8,525 bases of DNA from Chloroflexota bacterium (GCA_018830745.1 JAHJRU010000132.1:1-8525); one strand, 5' to 3'. Shown: positions 1 through 5,410, numbered from the stretch's first letter. Notes: generated from the letters alone by a model not told the origin. Made by a program: numbers and translations.

Positions 1-1
1 G

Positions 2-103
2 GCGCCCAATGAAGTGCCCATGTTTTACACTTCCGGCTGTAACGGCTGCGGCGATTGCGTCAGAGCCTGCCCGCGCAAAGCCATCAAAATAATAGGAATT
101 TAG
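2..103 (+). CDS. C-terminal fragment of a 4Fe-4S ferredoxin-type protein (5' end outside window)
   Basis: The open frame from the left edge to the TAG at 101-103 encodes 33 residues ending in CNGCGDCVRACPRKAIKIIGI. The CX2CX2CX3CP pattern is the classic binding motif for one [4Fe-4S] cluster in bacterial-type ferredoxin domains, so this is an electron-transfer protein or the ferredoxin tail of a larger redox enzyme. Only the last cluster motif is visible, so neither the total cluster number nor any fused catalytic domain can be judged. It ends 83 bases before the converging hicB stop, with a small perfect hairpin in between. The Fe-S assignment is firm. The identity of the whole protein is unknown. 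Confidence 0.85.
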   Translation, partial: APNEVPMFYTSGCNGCGDCVRACPRKAIKIIGI

Positions 104-126
104 GCTGCTGTCAGGATAACGACAAC

Positions 127-146
127 ACAAACATTGGGATGTTTGT
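127..146. terminator. Perfect 8-bp hairpin between converging genes, possible terminator
   Basis: ACAAACAT, a TGGG loop, then ATGTTTGT form a perfect 8-bp stem. It lies 24 bases after the ferredoxin stop and 41 bases beyond the hicB stop on the other strand, where a bidirectional transcription end would be expected. The stem is AT-rich and neither side has a T-tract, so it is not a textbook Rho-independent terminator. It could be an RNA 3'-end stabiliser or simply chance. Confidence 0.3.
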
Positions 147-186
147 CCAGTGATGCGTACTGCTCCCGGGTTGAGTTACAAACAAC

Positions 187-432
187 CTAGCTGACTCCTG
201 CCAGTTTCGCATTCTTAATGGTGACAGTGGGATTGGGATTTCGTTTTGGAACGGGAAGCCTTCGCTCTCTAAGTAGAGCGATATGCTCCTCCATTCCCCA
301 CTTTGCCTTGTAAAGGCAGTCCTCGACCGAGTGCCCCACACCGGAAAAACCTTCCAATTCTGGCGAAAAGAAAGTGAAGAATGTAGGGTCTTCTGTCGCC
401 TCTATTACTAAAGAATATTTCAGGTCTATCAT
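187..432 (-). CDS. hicB: HicB-family antitoxin
   Basis: This 81-residue protein resembles HicB antitoxins, which neutralise the HicA mRNA-cleaving toxin. Visible family features are the beta-rich start MIDLKYSLVIEA, the FSPELEGFSGVGHSVEDCL segment (compare the usual 'LPGxxxxGdTxeEAl'), and a helix with WGMEEHIALLRERRLPVP. After this core only about 16 residues remain, so the C-terminal ribbon-helix-helix or HTH domain of longer HicB proteins is absent. I chose ATG at 432-430: an AGGTGG Shine-Dalgarno lies 8 bases upstream and the hicA stop is one base away. A GTG at 444-442 in the same frame would add MENK and overlap hicA by 11 bases, but it has a poorer ribosome site. The gene sits directly after hicA, as in known hicAB pairs. 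Confidence 0.85.
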   Translation of the reverse strand: MIDLKYSLVIEATEDPTFFTFFSPELEGFSGVGHSVEDCLYKAKWGMEEHIALLRERRLPVPKRNPNPTVTIKNAKLAGVS

Positions 433-433
433 T

Positions 434-634
434 TTATTTTCCACCTTTCCACTTCAAACCAGCTGCTTTCAGGATAGCTGCACAAGTCCCTTTAGGTATC
501 TCCCTAGAACCATGATAATCAACCCGAATCAACTTGTCCAGCTCTGCTCTGGCATAATAGCGTAAAGACCCTTTTTCTCGTATAAGCTCGAATCCGTTAC
601 GTTCAAGAAGTCTAACTAATTCGCTGAACTTCAC
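434..634 (-). CDS. hicA: HicA-family toxin (mRNA interferase fold), active-site His replaced
   Basis: This 66-residue protein has the small double-stranded-RNA-binding-like fold of HicA: MKFSELVRLLERNGFELIRE, then KGSLRYY (residues 21-27), IRVDYHGSREIPKGT (36-50), and a closing helix AAILKAAGLK. HicA toxins cleave mRNA in a translation-independent way until bound by HicB. The catalytic histidine normally follows the GS of 'KGSH'. Here that residue is Leu24, so activity is uncertain, although His41 in DYHGS is kept. The start is GTG, with GGAG five bases upstream at 643-640. Upstream of it, TATAAT-type sequences could serve as a -10. Together with hicB it forms a toxin-first operon, transcribed opposite to most of the window. 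Confidence 0.85.
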   Translation of the reverse strand: MKFSELVRLLERNGFELIREKGSLRYYARAELDKLIRVDYHGSREIPKGTCAAILKAAGLKWKGGK

Positions 635-678
635 TACTTCTCCGATGTTATATAATTGCGTCCATAGCAGATATACCG

Positions 679-684
679 ATTATA
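679..684 (-). promoter_or_regulatory. Candidate -10 box for hicAB
   Basis: Read on the minus strand this is a perfect TATAAT, about 45 bases ahead of the hicA GTG. A second perfect TATAAT lies at 709-704 on the same strand. Neither has a convincing -35 at 16-18 bases, so the pair could instead be transcribed from the membrane-protein promoter upstream. The region is AT-rich, which raises the odds of chance matches. Confidence 0.35.
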
Positions 685-704
685 GGAAAAATTCCCTTTA
701 ACTA

Positions 705-965
705 TTATAGACTTTTAATGCCTCTTTTTTCGTAGACTGAAGGTGCTTTTACCTCTTTATCCTTCCTGCGTGCTTCCTGATAGTCTTTCACCAAACAAGT
801 GAGAGCTATCACCAGAAAAAGCAAAGCTAGTGCAGCCAGTGAAATAGCCATAAAAGGCATATACCACCTATCGCTAAGGAAAATGACGACCTGAACCATA
901 CCAACGAGCAGAGCGGCAAATACAGGAAATGAGACTTGCCAAGCACGTTTGTAGAACTCAAGCAT
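705..965 (-). CDS. Small two-helix membrane protein of unknown function
   Basis: This 86-residue protein is not one I recognise. It begins MLEFYKRAWQ and has two strongly hydrophobic stretches, about residues 13-31 (VSFPVFAALLVGMVQVVIF) and 38-58 (FMAISLAALALLFLVIALTCL), joined by a short DRWYMP turn. A charged tail follows (KDYQEARRKDKEVKAP), so a helical hairpin with a basic tail is likely, and the tail is probably cytoplasmic. The gene is supported by a good promoter on the same strand (TTGACG, 17 bases, CATAAT) whose predicted start coincides with the ATG, implying a leaderless transcript. No clear Shine-Dalgarno is present. It ends 70 bases before hicA and may be co-transcribed with the toxin-antitoxin pair, but nothing in it resembles a toxin or holin family that I know. 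Confidence 0.6.
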   Translation of the reverse strand: MLEFYKRAWQVSFPVFAALLVGMVQVVIFLSDRWYMPFMAISLAALALLFLVIALTCLVKDYQEARRKDKEVKAPSVYEKRGIKSL

Positions 966-971
966 ACACCT

Positions 972-1000
972 ATTATGCGCTGAGTGCTAAAATGCGTCAA
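972..1000 (-). promoter_or_regulatory. Sigma70-type promoter for the small membrane protein
   Basis: On the minus strand, TTGACG (1000-995) and CATAAT (977-972) are separated by exactly 17 bases. Each matches consensus at 5 of 6 positions. The expected transcription start, 6-7 bases after the -10, falls at or next to the ATG at 965, so the mRNA would have little or no leader. This is the strongest -35/-10 pair in the divergent region. Confidence 0.6.
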
Positions 1001-1065
1001 GGCATGGGTAAAGGCAAATCAAGGAAAAAGGGTTACTGGAAATCATCCCATTACTGCCCGCTGCC

Positions 1066-1096
1066 ACTGCACGAACATCGGGTTGACAGCACGAAC
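1066..1096 (+). promoter_or_regulatory. Pair of direct repeats spaced 20 bp upstream of dinB
   Basis: ACTGCACGAAC (1066-1076) and ACAGCACGAAC (1086-1096) match at 10 of 11 bases and lie exactly 20 bp apart, close to two helical turns, in the gap between divergent genes. Each holds CGAAC, the left half of a Gram-positive-type LexA box (CGAAC-N4-GTTCG), but no matching right half is seen. A tandem binding site for an unknown regulator of dinB or the divergent gene is possible. Chance is not excluded. Confidence 0.35.
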
Positions 1097-1179
1097 GCAA
1101 GAGCCATTACACCCACTACTCTGAATGCAAATGCGTGGTAATATGGTGACAATCCCGCATTCATCCGCTACATTTCAAA

Positions 1180-1188
1180 TGTTATACT
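1180..1188 (+). promoter_or_regulatory. Extended -10 promoter for dinB, likely leaderless
   Basis: TGTTATACT carries the TGN extension and a -10 matching TATAAT at 5 of 6 positions. The best -35 at 17 bases (TTCATC) is weak, as is common for extended -10 promoters. Only eight bases separate the -10 from the dinB ATG, so the transcript would begin at or within a base or two of the start codon. No ribosome binding site precedes the ATG, which agrees with leaderless translation. Confidence 0.5.
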
Positions 1189-1196
1189 GAAAGCGT

Positions 1197-2423
1197 ATGG
1201 CAAAGAGTAGAAGGATAATACACATAGATTTAGATGCCTTCTTCGTCTCCGTGGAGCAGCAGCTAAACCCGGAGCTTAGAGATAAACCGGTGGTGGTTGG
1301 CGGTAAGCCCGACCGCCGCGGTGTGGTGGCCTCGGCATCCTATGAAGCAAGACAGTTCGGACTGCATGCCGGCATGCCCCTCATCACCGCCCGCCGCCTT
1401 TGCCCCCAGGCTATCTTCATCGCAGGCAGCTTCTCGCGCTACCGCGACGCCTCCAGGAAATTCATGGATATTCTGGCTGATTTCTCCCCTTACCTGGAGC
1501 CGGCCGGCCTGGATGAAGCCTACCTGGATGCCACCGGCTTCGAATCCCTCTATGGCTCTATCAATCAGATGGCGACACAAATAAGGCAACGGGTTAAAGA
1601 CGAGCTGGGACTGAACGCCTCCGTGGGCATCGCCAGCGGCAAGGCGGTAGCCAAGATTGTCTCCGACCTCGCCAAGCCGGACGGACTGCTGGAGGTGCCG
1701 CCCGGCGAAGAGCGCTCCTTCCTGGCGCCACTCCCCATAGCCCAGCTGCCCGGAATAGGCCAGAAGAGTGAAGCCAGGTTAAGCAGCCTGGGTATCCATA
1801 CCATCGGGCAGCTAGCCAGTTTGCCGCTGGATACGCTTAAGCATAACTTCGGTGTGGCCAGCATGGCGATGTACCGCCATGCCAATGGCATCGATGACCG
1901 ACCGATAGAGCCGCCGGGAGCAGTCAAGTCCATCAGCCGGGAGACCACCTATGCCAGAGACACCAGAGAGATGCCTAAGCTCGAAGGGACGCTGCGCTAT
2001 CTAGCGGAACGGGTTGGCCGTGACCTGCGCCAGCAGGATAAGCAGGCTAAATGCGTAACCCTGAAGCTCCGCTATGCCGACTTCACCACTATCACCCGCC
2101 GCCATACCTTGAAGCAGCCCATCAGCACCAACCAGGCTATCTTCGATACCGGAAGGCAACTGCTCCAGACAGCCCTGTCTCAGGAAAAACAAGCGGTACG
2201 TCTCATCGGCATCGGGGTAGCCAGTCTGGCTGAGTCCGGAAGACAGTTAAATATGCTGGACACCTCCATTGGAAGGCAGGAACGACTGGACAAAGCCATT
2301 GACCGCATCCGCAAGAAATACGGCTTCACCTCCATACAGACAGGCCGCACCATGCGGCTAAAAGACCTCTTCCCCGAGACCGGAGAGGACTACACATTGA
2401 ATACACCGAGCCTTTCACGATAG
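1197..2423 (+). CDS. dinB: DNA polymerase IV (Y-family translesion polymerase)
   Basis: The 408-residue protein is full length for DinB, an error-prone polymerase that copies past damaged bases. The palm and fingers start with HIDLDAFFVSVEQ: Asp11 is a metal ligand and Phe16 aligns with the steric gate that excludes ribonucleotides. SASYEARQFGLHAGMP (residues 46-61) is the finger signature. EPAGLDEAYLDAT (101-113) supplies Asp106 and Glu107, completing the catalytic triad. A helix-hairpin-helix follows (QLPGIGQKSEARLSSLGI, about 183-200), and residues from about 243 to 355 form the little finger. RLKDLF near the C-terminus (387-392) could be a relaxed sliding-clamp motif, though a clear QLxLF is absent. 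No frameshift or missing key residue is seen. The gene stands alone, apparently with its own leaderless promoter. Whether it belongs to an SOS regulon cannot be read from the upstream DNA. Confidence 0.96.
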   Translation: MAKSRRIIHIDLDAFFVSVEQQLNPELRDKPVVVGGKPDRRGVVASASYEARQFGLHAGMPLITARRLCPQAIFIAGSFSRYRDASRKFMDILADFSPYLEPAGLDEAYLDATGFESLYGSINQMATQIRQRVKDELGLNASVGIASGKAVAKIVSDLAKPDGLLEVPPGEERSFLAPLPIAQLPGIGQKSEARLSSLGIHTIGQLASLPLDTLKHNFGVASMAMYRHANGIDDRPIEPPGAVKSISRETTYARDTREMPKLEGTLRYLAERVGRDLRQQDKQAKCVTLKLRYADFTTITRRHTLKQPISTNQAIFDTGRQLLQTALSQEKQAVRLIGIGVASLAESGRQLNMLDTSIGRQERLDKAIDRIRKKYGFTSIQTGRTMRLKDLFPETGEDYTLNTPSLSR

Positions 2424-2432
2424 TGGTATAAT
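2424..2432 (+). promoter_or_regulatory. Extended -10 promoter for the mscS operon
   Basis: TGGTATAAT immediately follows the dinB stop and is a perfect extended -10 (TGN plus TATAAT). No good -35 is present at 16-18 bases. Transcription would begin near 2439, giving a leader of about 20 bases that includes the GGGGG ribosome site at 2448-2452. It probably drives the three genes up to 5084. Confidence 0.55.
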
Positions 2433-2460
2433 ATACTAATTCTTTTCGGGGGATAGTTAT

Positions 2461-3639
2461 ATGTGGGAGTGGTTTACCGTCAACGGTGTGTGGATTCTCA
2501 TAGCCTCCGCCATGGTATTAACCACGCTTCTCTTTGCCCGGGAGCGCATTCAGGCGAGCTTGGAGAAGGCGGCCGAGAAAGCTCCGAGATGGATTAAGCC
2601 AAGCGCCAGCCTCGCCTTCTGGATAATCGCCGGCTTTATTTTAATTGTCGTGGCTACGGCAGTTATAGCCATCATACTCTCCCGCGAGGGTGTCTCGGCT
2701 ATTATAACCCCACAGACAATACAACAGTGGCTCCTGGAGCACGGCACCATCAACATAATCACCATTGTAGTCTCATATCTGCTTTATCGCATACTAAAGA
2801 TAGCCATCCCTGAAGTAGTGGTGAGGTCAGTCAAGATAAGGGGCAAAGGGCGGCGCGCCCGGGAAGAGCTGGCCAAGAGGTCGGACACCCTGGGCAGCAT
2901 CATCACCGGCACCGCCGGCGCCATCATTGGCATAATGGCTTCCTTTATGATACTGTCCGATATAGGCGTCAACATTGCCCCTCTCCTGGCTGGCGCAGGC
3001 ATCGCCGGCCTAGCCATAGGTTTCGGCGCTCAGAGCCTGATTAAGGACCTGCTAAGCGGACTGTTCATCCTCCTTGAAGACCAGTATAACAAGGGTGATG
3101 TAGTCAAGGTGGCTGGCATTAGCGGTATCGTTGAGGAGGTCAATATGAGGAGAACGGTTCTGCGTGACCTGGATGGAATCGTTCACAGCATACCCAACGG
3201 TGAAGTTACCACCGCCAGCAACTATACCAAGGACTGGTCACGGGTCAACCTGGATATACCGGTGGCATACGGTGAAGACCTTGACCACGTAATAGCAGTA
3301 CTAAACAGGGTCGGCAGCGAGCTCGCTGAGGACGAATATTTTGGTCCCAAGATTCTTAAAGCACCCCAGGTTCTCCGGGTAAACAACTTCGGCGCTTCGG
3401 GCATTGACATCAGGATACTGGGGGATACCAAGCCGCTGATGCAGTGGGAGGTAACCGGTGAACTGCGAAAGAGAATCAAGAAAGCCTTCGATGAGGAAGG
3501 GATAGAGATACCGTGGCCACACGTGAAGCTCTACTTCGGAAAGGACCAGGCGCCCCCTGTTATCTGCCAGAACTGTTCGCGGCCAAATAACGCCGGTAAT
3601 AAATTTTGTGCCAGCTGCGGCGCCAAAATTGAGCCATAG
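2461..3639 (+). CDS. MscS-family small-conductance mechanosensitive channel with C-terminal zinc ribbon
   Basis: This 392-residue membrane protein is of the MscS family, which opens under membrane tension to release solutes during osmotic downshock. Hydrophobic segments are at about residues 9-25, 51-73, 97-116 and 146-167. The pore-lining segment follows: LLAGAGIAGLAIGFGAQSLI (175-194) leading into KDLLSGLFILLEDQYNKGDVV, the family hallmark. The cytoplasmic beta domain (IVEEVNMRRTVLRDLDG, IPNGEVTTASNYT) and the alpha/beta vestibule up to WPHVKLYFG come next. The unusual part is the tail: C369-x2-C372 and C383-x2-C386 form a zinc-ribbon pattern. The start is ATG with GGGGG eight bases upstream. 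The gene lies 37 bases after dinB but has its own promoter. The next gene follows 16 bases after its stop, so they are probably one operon. Confidence 0.93.
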   Translation: MWEWFTVNGVWILIASAMVLTTLLFARERIQASLEKAAEKAPRWIKPSASLAFWIIAGFILIVVATAVIAIILSREGVSAIITPQTIQQWLLEHGTINIITIVVSYLLYRILKIAIPEVVVRSVKIRGKGRRAREELAKRSDTLGSIITGTAGAIIGIMASFMILSDIGVNIAPLLAGAGIAGLAIGFGAQSLIKDLLSGLFILLEDQYNKGDVVKVAGISGIVEEVNMRRTVLRDLDGIVHSIPNGEVTTASNYTKDWSRVNLDIPVAYGEDLDHVIAVLNRVGSELAEDEYFGPKILKAPQVLRVNNFGASGIDIRILGDTKPLMQWEVTGELRKRIKKAFDEEGIEIPWPHVKLYFGKDQAPPVICQNCSRPNNAGNKFCASCGAKIEP

Positions 3640-3655
3640 CTAAAAGGAGCCAGAC

Positions 3656-4447
3656 ATGCTGAACGAAAAACTCACCGAGAACATCAGAGAACACGGCATC
3701 TTTAAGGAGTCCGGAGAAGGCAGACGGAAGATTCTGGCCGATGATATCGGCTTCAGGATGGATGAGAAGGCAGAGTACGTCCTCATCGGGGGCTGCCATC
3801 AGCCGGAAGACCATCCTCATGTCTTCGCCGCCATAAAAAAGCTTCTGGACTATCTTCAGGTAGATTACACCATGCTGACCAAGGAATACTGCTGCGGCTG
3901 GGTGCCCCTGGCACAACCGGCAGTGATGGCTAAAAACGAGGATGACCTGGCTCAAGCCAAGGAACTGGCGGAGGAATTCGTGGTGGGCAATTTCAAGCAG
4001 GCTGAGGCGCTGGGGGCCAGGTCCATCGTGCTTTTCTGCTCTGCCTGCGAGCCGGCTTACAGCAACTGCCAGGACGCCACCAGTCTGGAGATAATCTCGT
4101 TTTCCGAGCTGGTTGACCGCTACCTGGAGAAGGGCAAGCTGAAGGCGGAAATAGACTACTACGCCGGTTGTTACCGCTTCCGGAGAAAGATGACCACGGA
4201 GTCACTGGACGTTGAGCCGGCAGTGCGCGTGCTCCGGAAGATAGAAGGGCTAAAGGTCAACTATCTGGACAACAGTATTTGCTGCTATATACCGCCTCAC
4301 CTGGAACAGCTGACCGCCAGCCTGACTACCAAAAGCGTAGTCACTATATGCACCGGCTGCTACGAGAAGCTGAAAGAAACCCTCACGGACGGCTACGAGG
4401 TAAAGATGCTGCCTGAGCTGGTGCTGGCAGCGGTCGAGGGACAGTGA
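3656..4447 (+). CDS. Double CCG-domain iron-sulfur protein (HdrB/GlpC-like)
   Basis: This 263-residue soluble protein has two cysteine-rich CCG domains, the fold that binds noncubane [4Fe-4S] clusters in heterodisulfide reductase HdrB and is also found in GlpC and LutA. Repeat one reads C47, C79-C80 (CCGW), C128-x2-C131 (CSAC). Repeat two reads C172 (GCYR), C209-C210 (CCYI), C232-x2-C235 (CTGC). The second has Tyr in place of the Gly of CCG and only 21 residues before its CxxC, so the two sites may differ in cofactor or role. There is no ferredoxin-type CX2CX2C motif and no membrane segment, so electrons must come from a partner. A clear AAGGAG lies 6 bases before the ATG. The molybdoenzyme 37 bases downstream is a possible partner. 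Substrate and exact subunit role cannot be assigned. Confidence 0.85.
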   Translation: MLNEKLTENIREHGIFKESGEGRRKILADDIGFRMDEKAEYVLIGGCHQPEDHPHVFAAIKKLLDYLQVDYTMLTKEYCCGWVPLAQPAVMAKNEDDLAQAKELAEEFVVGNFKQAEALGARSIVLFCSACEPAYSNCQDATSLEIISFSELVDRYLEKGKLKAEIDYYAGCYRFRRKMTTESLDVEPAVRVLRKIEGLKVNYLDNSICCYIPPHLEQLTASLTTKSVVTICTGCYEKLKETLTDGYEVKMLPELVLAAVEGQ

Positions 4448-4484
4448 CGGCCACCAGAAGACATATCCTGTTCGGGGGCAGCGT

Positions 4485-5084
4485 ATGAAGGATGAAGCCG
4501 TAATCAGGAGTCCGGATACAGAGAGAAAAGAACGAATCCCACCGGGGCAAAGACTCACCGATAACTGGCCCGTTCTTCACTTAGGAACAGTGCCCCCAAC
4601 GGATGCCTCAGGCTGGACCTTAACCATCTCCGGTCTGGTGGATAAGGAGCGCCATCTCAGCCACGAGGAATTCATGTCTCTGCCACGGGTAAAGATATTC
4701 TCCGATATCCACTGCGTCACTACCTGGTCCAGGCTTAACAACCTCTGGGAAGGAGTAAGCACCGGCGCAATACGCCAGCTCACCACCATACTTCCTGAGG
4801 CTCAATTCGTCATCATCCACTCCACCGGGGGTTTCACCACCAATCTCGCGCTAAGCGACTTCTTTGAACCGGACGTGCTGCTGGCTATCAAGCACAATGA
4901 AGAAGTACTAACCCCGGAGCATGGCTATCCGGTGAGGCTGGTCGTTCCCCGACTGTATTTCTGGAAAAGCGCCAAGTGGGTGGTGGGTATTGAGTTCGCC
5001 GCCGAAGACAAACCGGGGTTCTGGGAGTCTCGTGGATACCACAATCACGGCGACCCGTGGCAGGAAGAACGATACAGCCGTTGA
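4485..5084 (+). CDS. Sulfite-oxidase-family molybdopterin oxidoreductase, minimal cytoplasmic form
   Basis: This 199-residue protein matches the molybdopterin-binding domain of the sulfite oxidase/MsrP family. After a polar start, GWTLTISGLVDKERHLSHEE leads to DIHCVTTWSRLNNLWEGV (residues 74-91), where Cys77 is the expected molybdenum ligand. HGYPVRLVVPRLYFWKSAKW (146-165) and WESRGYHNHGDPWQEERY (180-197) are the other family signatures. There is no twin-arginine signal, no heme domain and no dimerisation domain, so it is a short cytoplasmic enzyme closer to YuiH-type proteins than to periplasmic MsrP. The start is ATG with GGGGG six bases upstream. It is the last gene of the mscS operon. The reaction is unknown; an oxygen-atom transfer is expected from the family. 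Molybdenum-cofactor genes are not in this window. Confidence 0.88.
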   Translation: MKDEAVIRSPDTERKERIPPGQRLTDNWPVLHLGTVPPTDASGWTLTISGLVDKERHLSHEEFMSLPRVKIFSDIHCVTTWSRLNNLWEGVSTGAIRQLTTILPEAQFVIIHSTGGFTTNLALSDFFEPDVLLAIKHNEEVLTPEHGYPVRLVVPRLYFWKSAKWVVGIEFAAEDKPGFWESRGYHNHGDPWQEERYSR

Positions 5085-5187
5085 CTACTGGCTGACCAAC
5101 TGATAAAAGCCACTTCTCACCCACCAAACCCTTATATCAGCCCGATATTACTAATCTTAGTTGGCGGATTAAGAGCAGGCCACTAGT

Positions 5188-5294
5188 CGTCATTGCGACC
5201 CCGAGACAGTCGGGGGAAGCAATCTCTAACTTTATCAGCTACTACCAGGGATTGCTTCGTCGTCCCGATTACATCGGGGCTTCTCGCAATGACG
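5188..5294. repeat. Nested palindromic repeat, 107 bp, MITE/REP-like
   Basis: The ends are perfect 11-bp inverted repeats: CGTCATTGCGA (5188-5198) and TCGCAATGACG (5284-5294). Inside them is a second perfect inverted pair, GAAGCAATC (5216-5224) and GATTGCTTC (5250-5258). Each arm carries its own hairpin, CCCCGA-N5-TCGGGG (5199-5215) and CCCGAT-N3-ATCGGG (5264-5278), so the RNA would fold as a cruciform-like structure. The CGTCATTGCGA...GAAGCAATC theme resembles dispersed non-coding palindromes in many bacterial genomes, but I cannot count copies here. No target-site duplication and no ORF are visible. Non-autonomous mobility is inference. Confidence 0.8.
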
Positions 5295-5301
5295 TTTTTT
5301 T
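5188..5301 (+). terminator. Possible Rho-independent terminator formed by the repeat plus T7
   Basis: Seven Ts (5295-5301) follow directly after the outer inverted repeat. An RNA from the mscS operon would therefore end in a long hairpin followed by U7, the layout of an intrinsic terminator. The stem is large and branched rather than short and GC-rich, so efficiency is uncertain. Confidence 0.4.
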
Positions 5302-5341
5302 GGAACAACCATAAATTAGCAGAAACATCAGCCGCGCTGGT

Positions 5342-5370
5342 TTGACAAAAACGTCGCCTTAATCTACACT
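5342..5370 (+). promoter_or_regulatory. Sigma70-type promoter of the nrpR-hisF operon
   Basis: A perfect TTGACA (5342-5347) and TACACT (5365-5370, 4 of 6 match) are separated by the ideal 17 bases. Transcription should start near 5376-5378, about 33 bases before the ATG at 5411, and the leader includes AGGAG at 5402-5406. This is the best promoter in the window. Confidence 0.7.
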
Positions 5371-5371
5371 A

Positions 5372-5385
5372 GGTAAACAGTTTCC
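5372..5385 (+). promoter_or_regulatory. Candidate NrpR-type operator GGTA-N6-TTCC over the transcription start
   Basis: GGTAAACAGTTTCC matches GGAA-N6-TTCC, the operator known for NrpR in Methanococcus maripaludis, at 7 of 8 fixed positions. It begins two bases after the -10 and covers the predicted start, a place where a bound repressor would block transcription. It also contains the imperfect palindrome GTAAAC-A-GTTTCC. That this protein uses the methanogen site is inference; a bacterial homologue could read another sequence. Confidence 0.4.
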
Positions 5386-5410
5386 TATTGCCTAAGCAAG
5401 CAGGAGCCGT

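Larger units (their letters stand above)
5085..5341. other. Non-coding gap between the molybdoenzyme and the nrpR-like operon
   Basis: I find no credible gene between 5085 and 5410. The left part (5085-5187) holds only weak symmetry: ATATC-N5-GATAT at 5134-5148, and CCAACT/AGTTGG arms at 5096-5101 and 5159-5164. The middle is the palindromic repeat described separately, and the right end is the promoter and operator of the next gene. Confidence 0.7.

Noticed and set aside
374..565. 63-codon plus-strand ORF across hicA/hicB
   Set aside because: It is antisense to both toxin-antitoxin genes, which have matching family motifs and ribosome sites.
1072..1085. Possible LexA box CGAACATCGGGTTG upstream of dinB
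   Set aside because: Only the left half matches the Gram-positive consensus and the right half has several mismatches, so it was kept only as part of the direct-repeat observation.
929..1141. 70-codon plus-strand ORF across the divergent promoter region
   Set aside because: It overlaps the start of the membrane-protein gene and both promoter areas, has no ribosome site, and encodes an unstructured, low-information peptide.
1106..1142. Imperfect inverted repeat ATTA/CCAC with GTGG/TAAT ahead of dinB
   Set aside because: It needs a three-base bulge and has a loop of about 18 bases, so it is too weak to call a structured leader or riboswitch.
1565..1948. 127-codon minus-strand ORF inside dinB
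   Set aside because: It is antisense to the conserved core of dinB, Ser/Leu/Pro-rich, with no promoter or ribosome site, and is best explained as a shadow.
3560..3955. 131-codon minus-strand ORF over the end of the channel gene and the start of the CCG gene
   Set aside because: It is antisense to two convincing genes and its protein lacks family features.
5134..5148. ATATC-N5-GATAT hairpin after the molybdoenzyme gene
   Set aside because: The stem is only 5 bp, AT-rich and without a T-tract, and is likely to arise by chance.
5188..5294. CRISPR repeat or IS end
   Set aside because: There is one copy only, no spacer series, no transposase and no visible target duplication, so a MITE/REP-like palindrome fits better.
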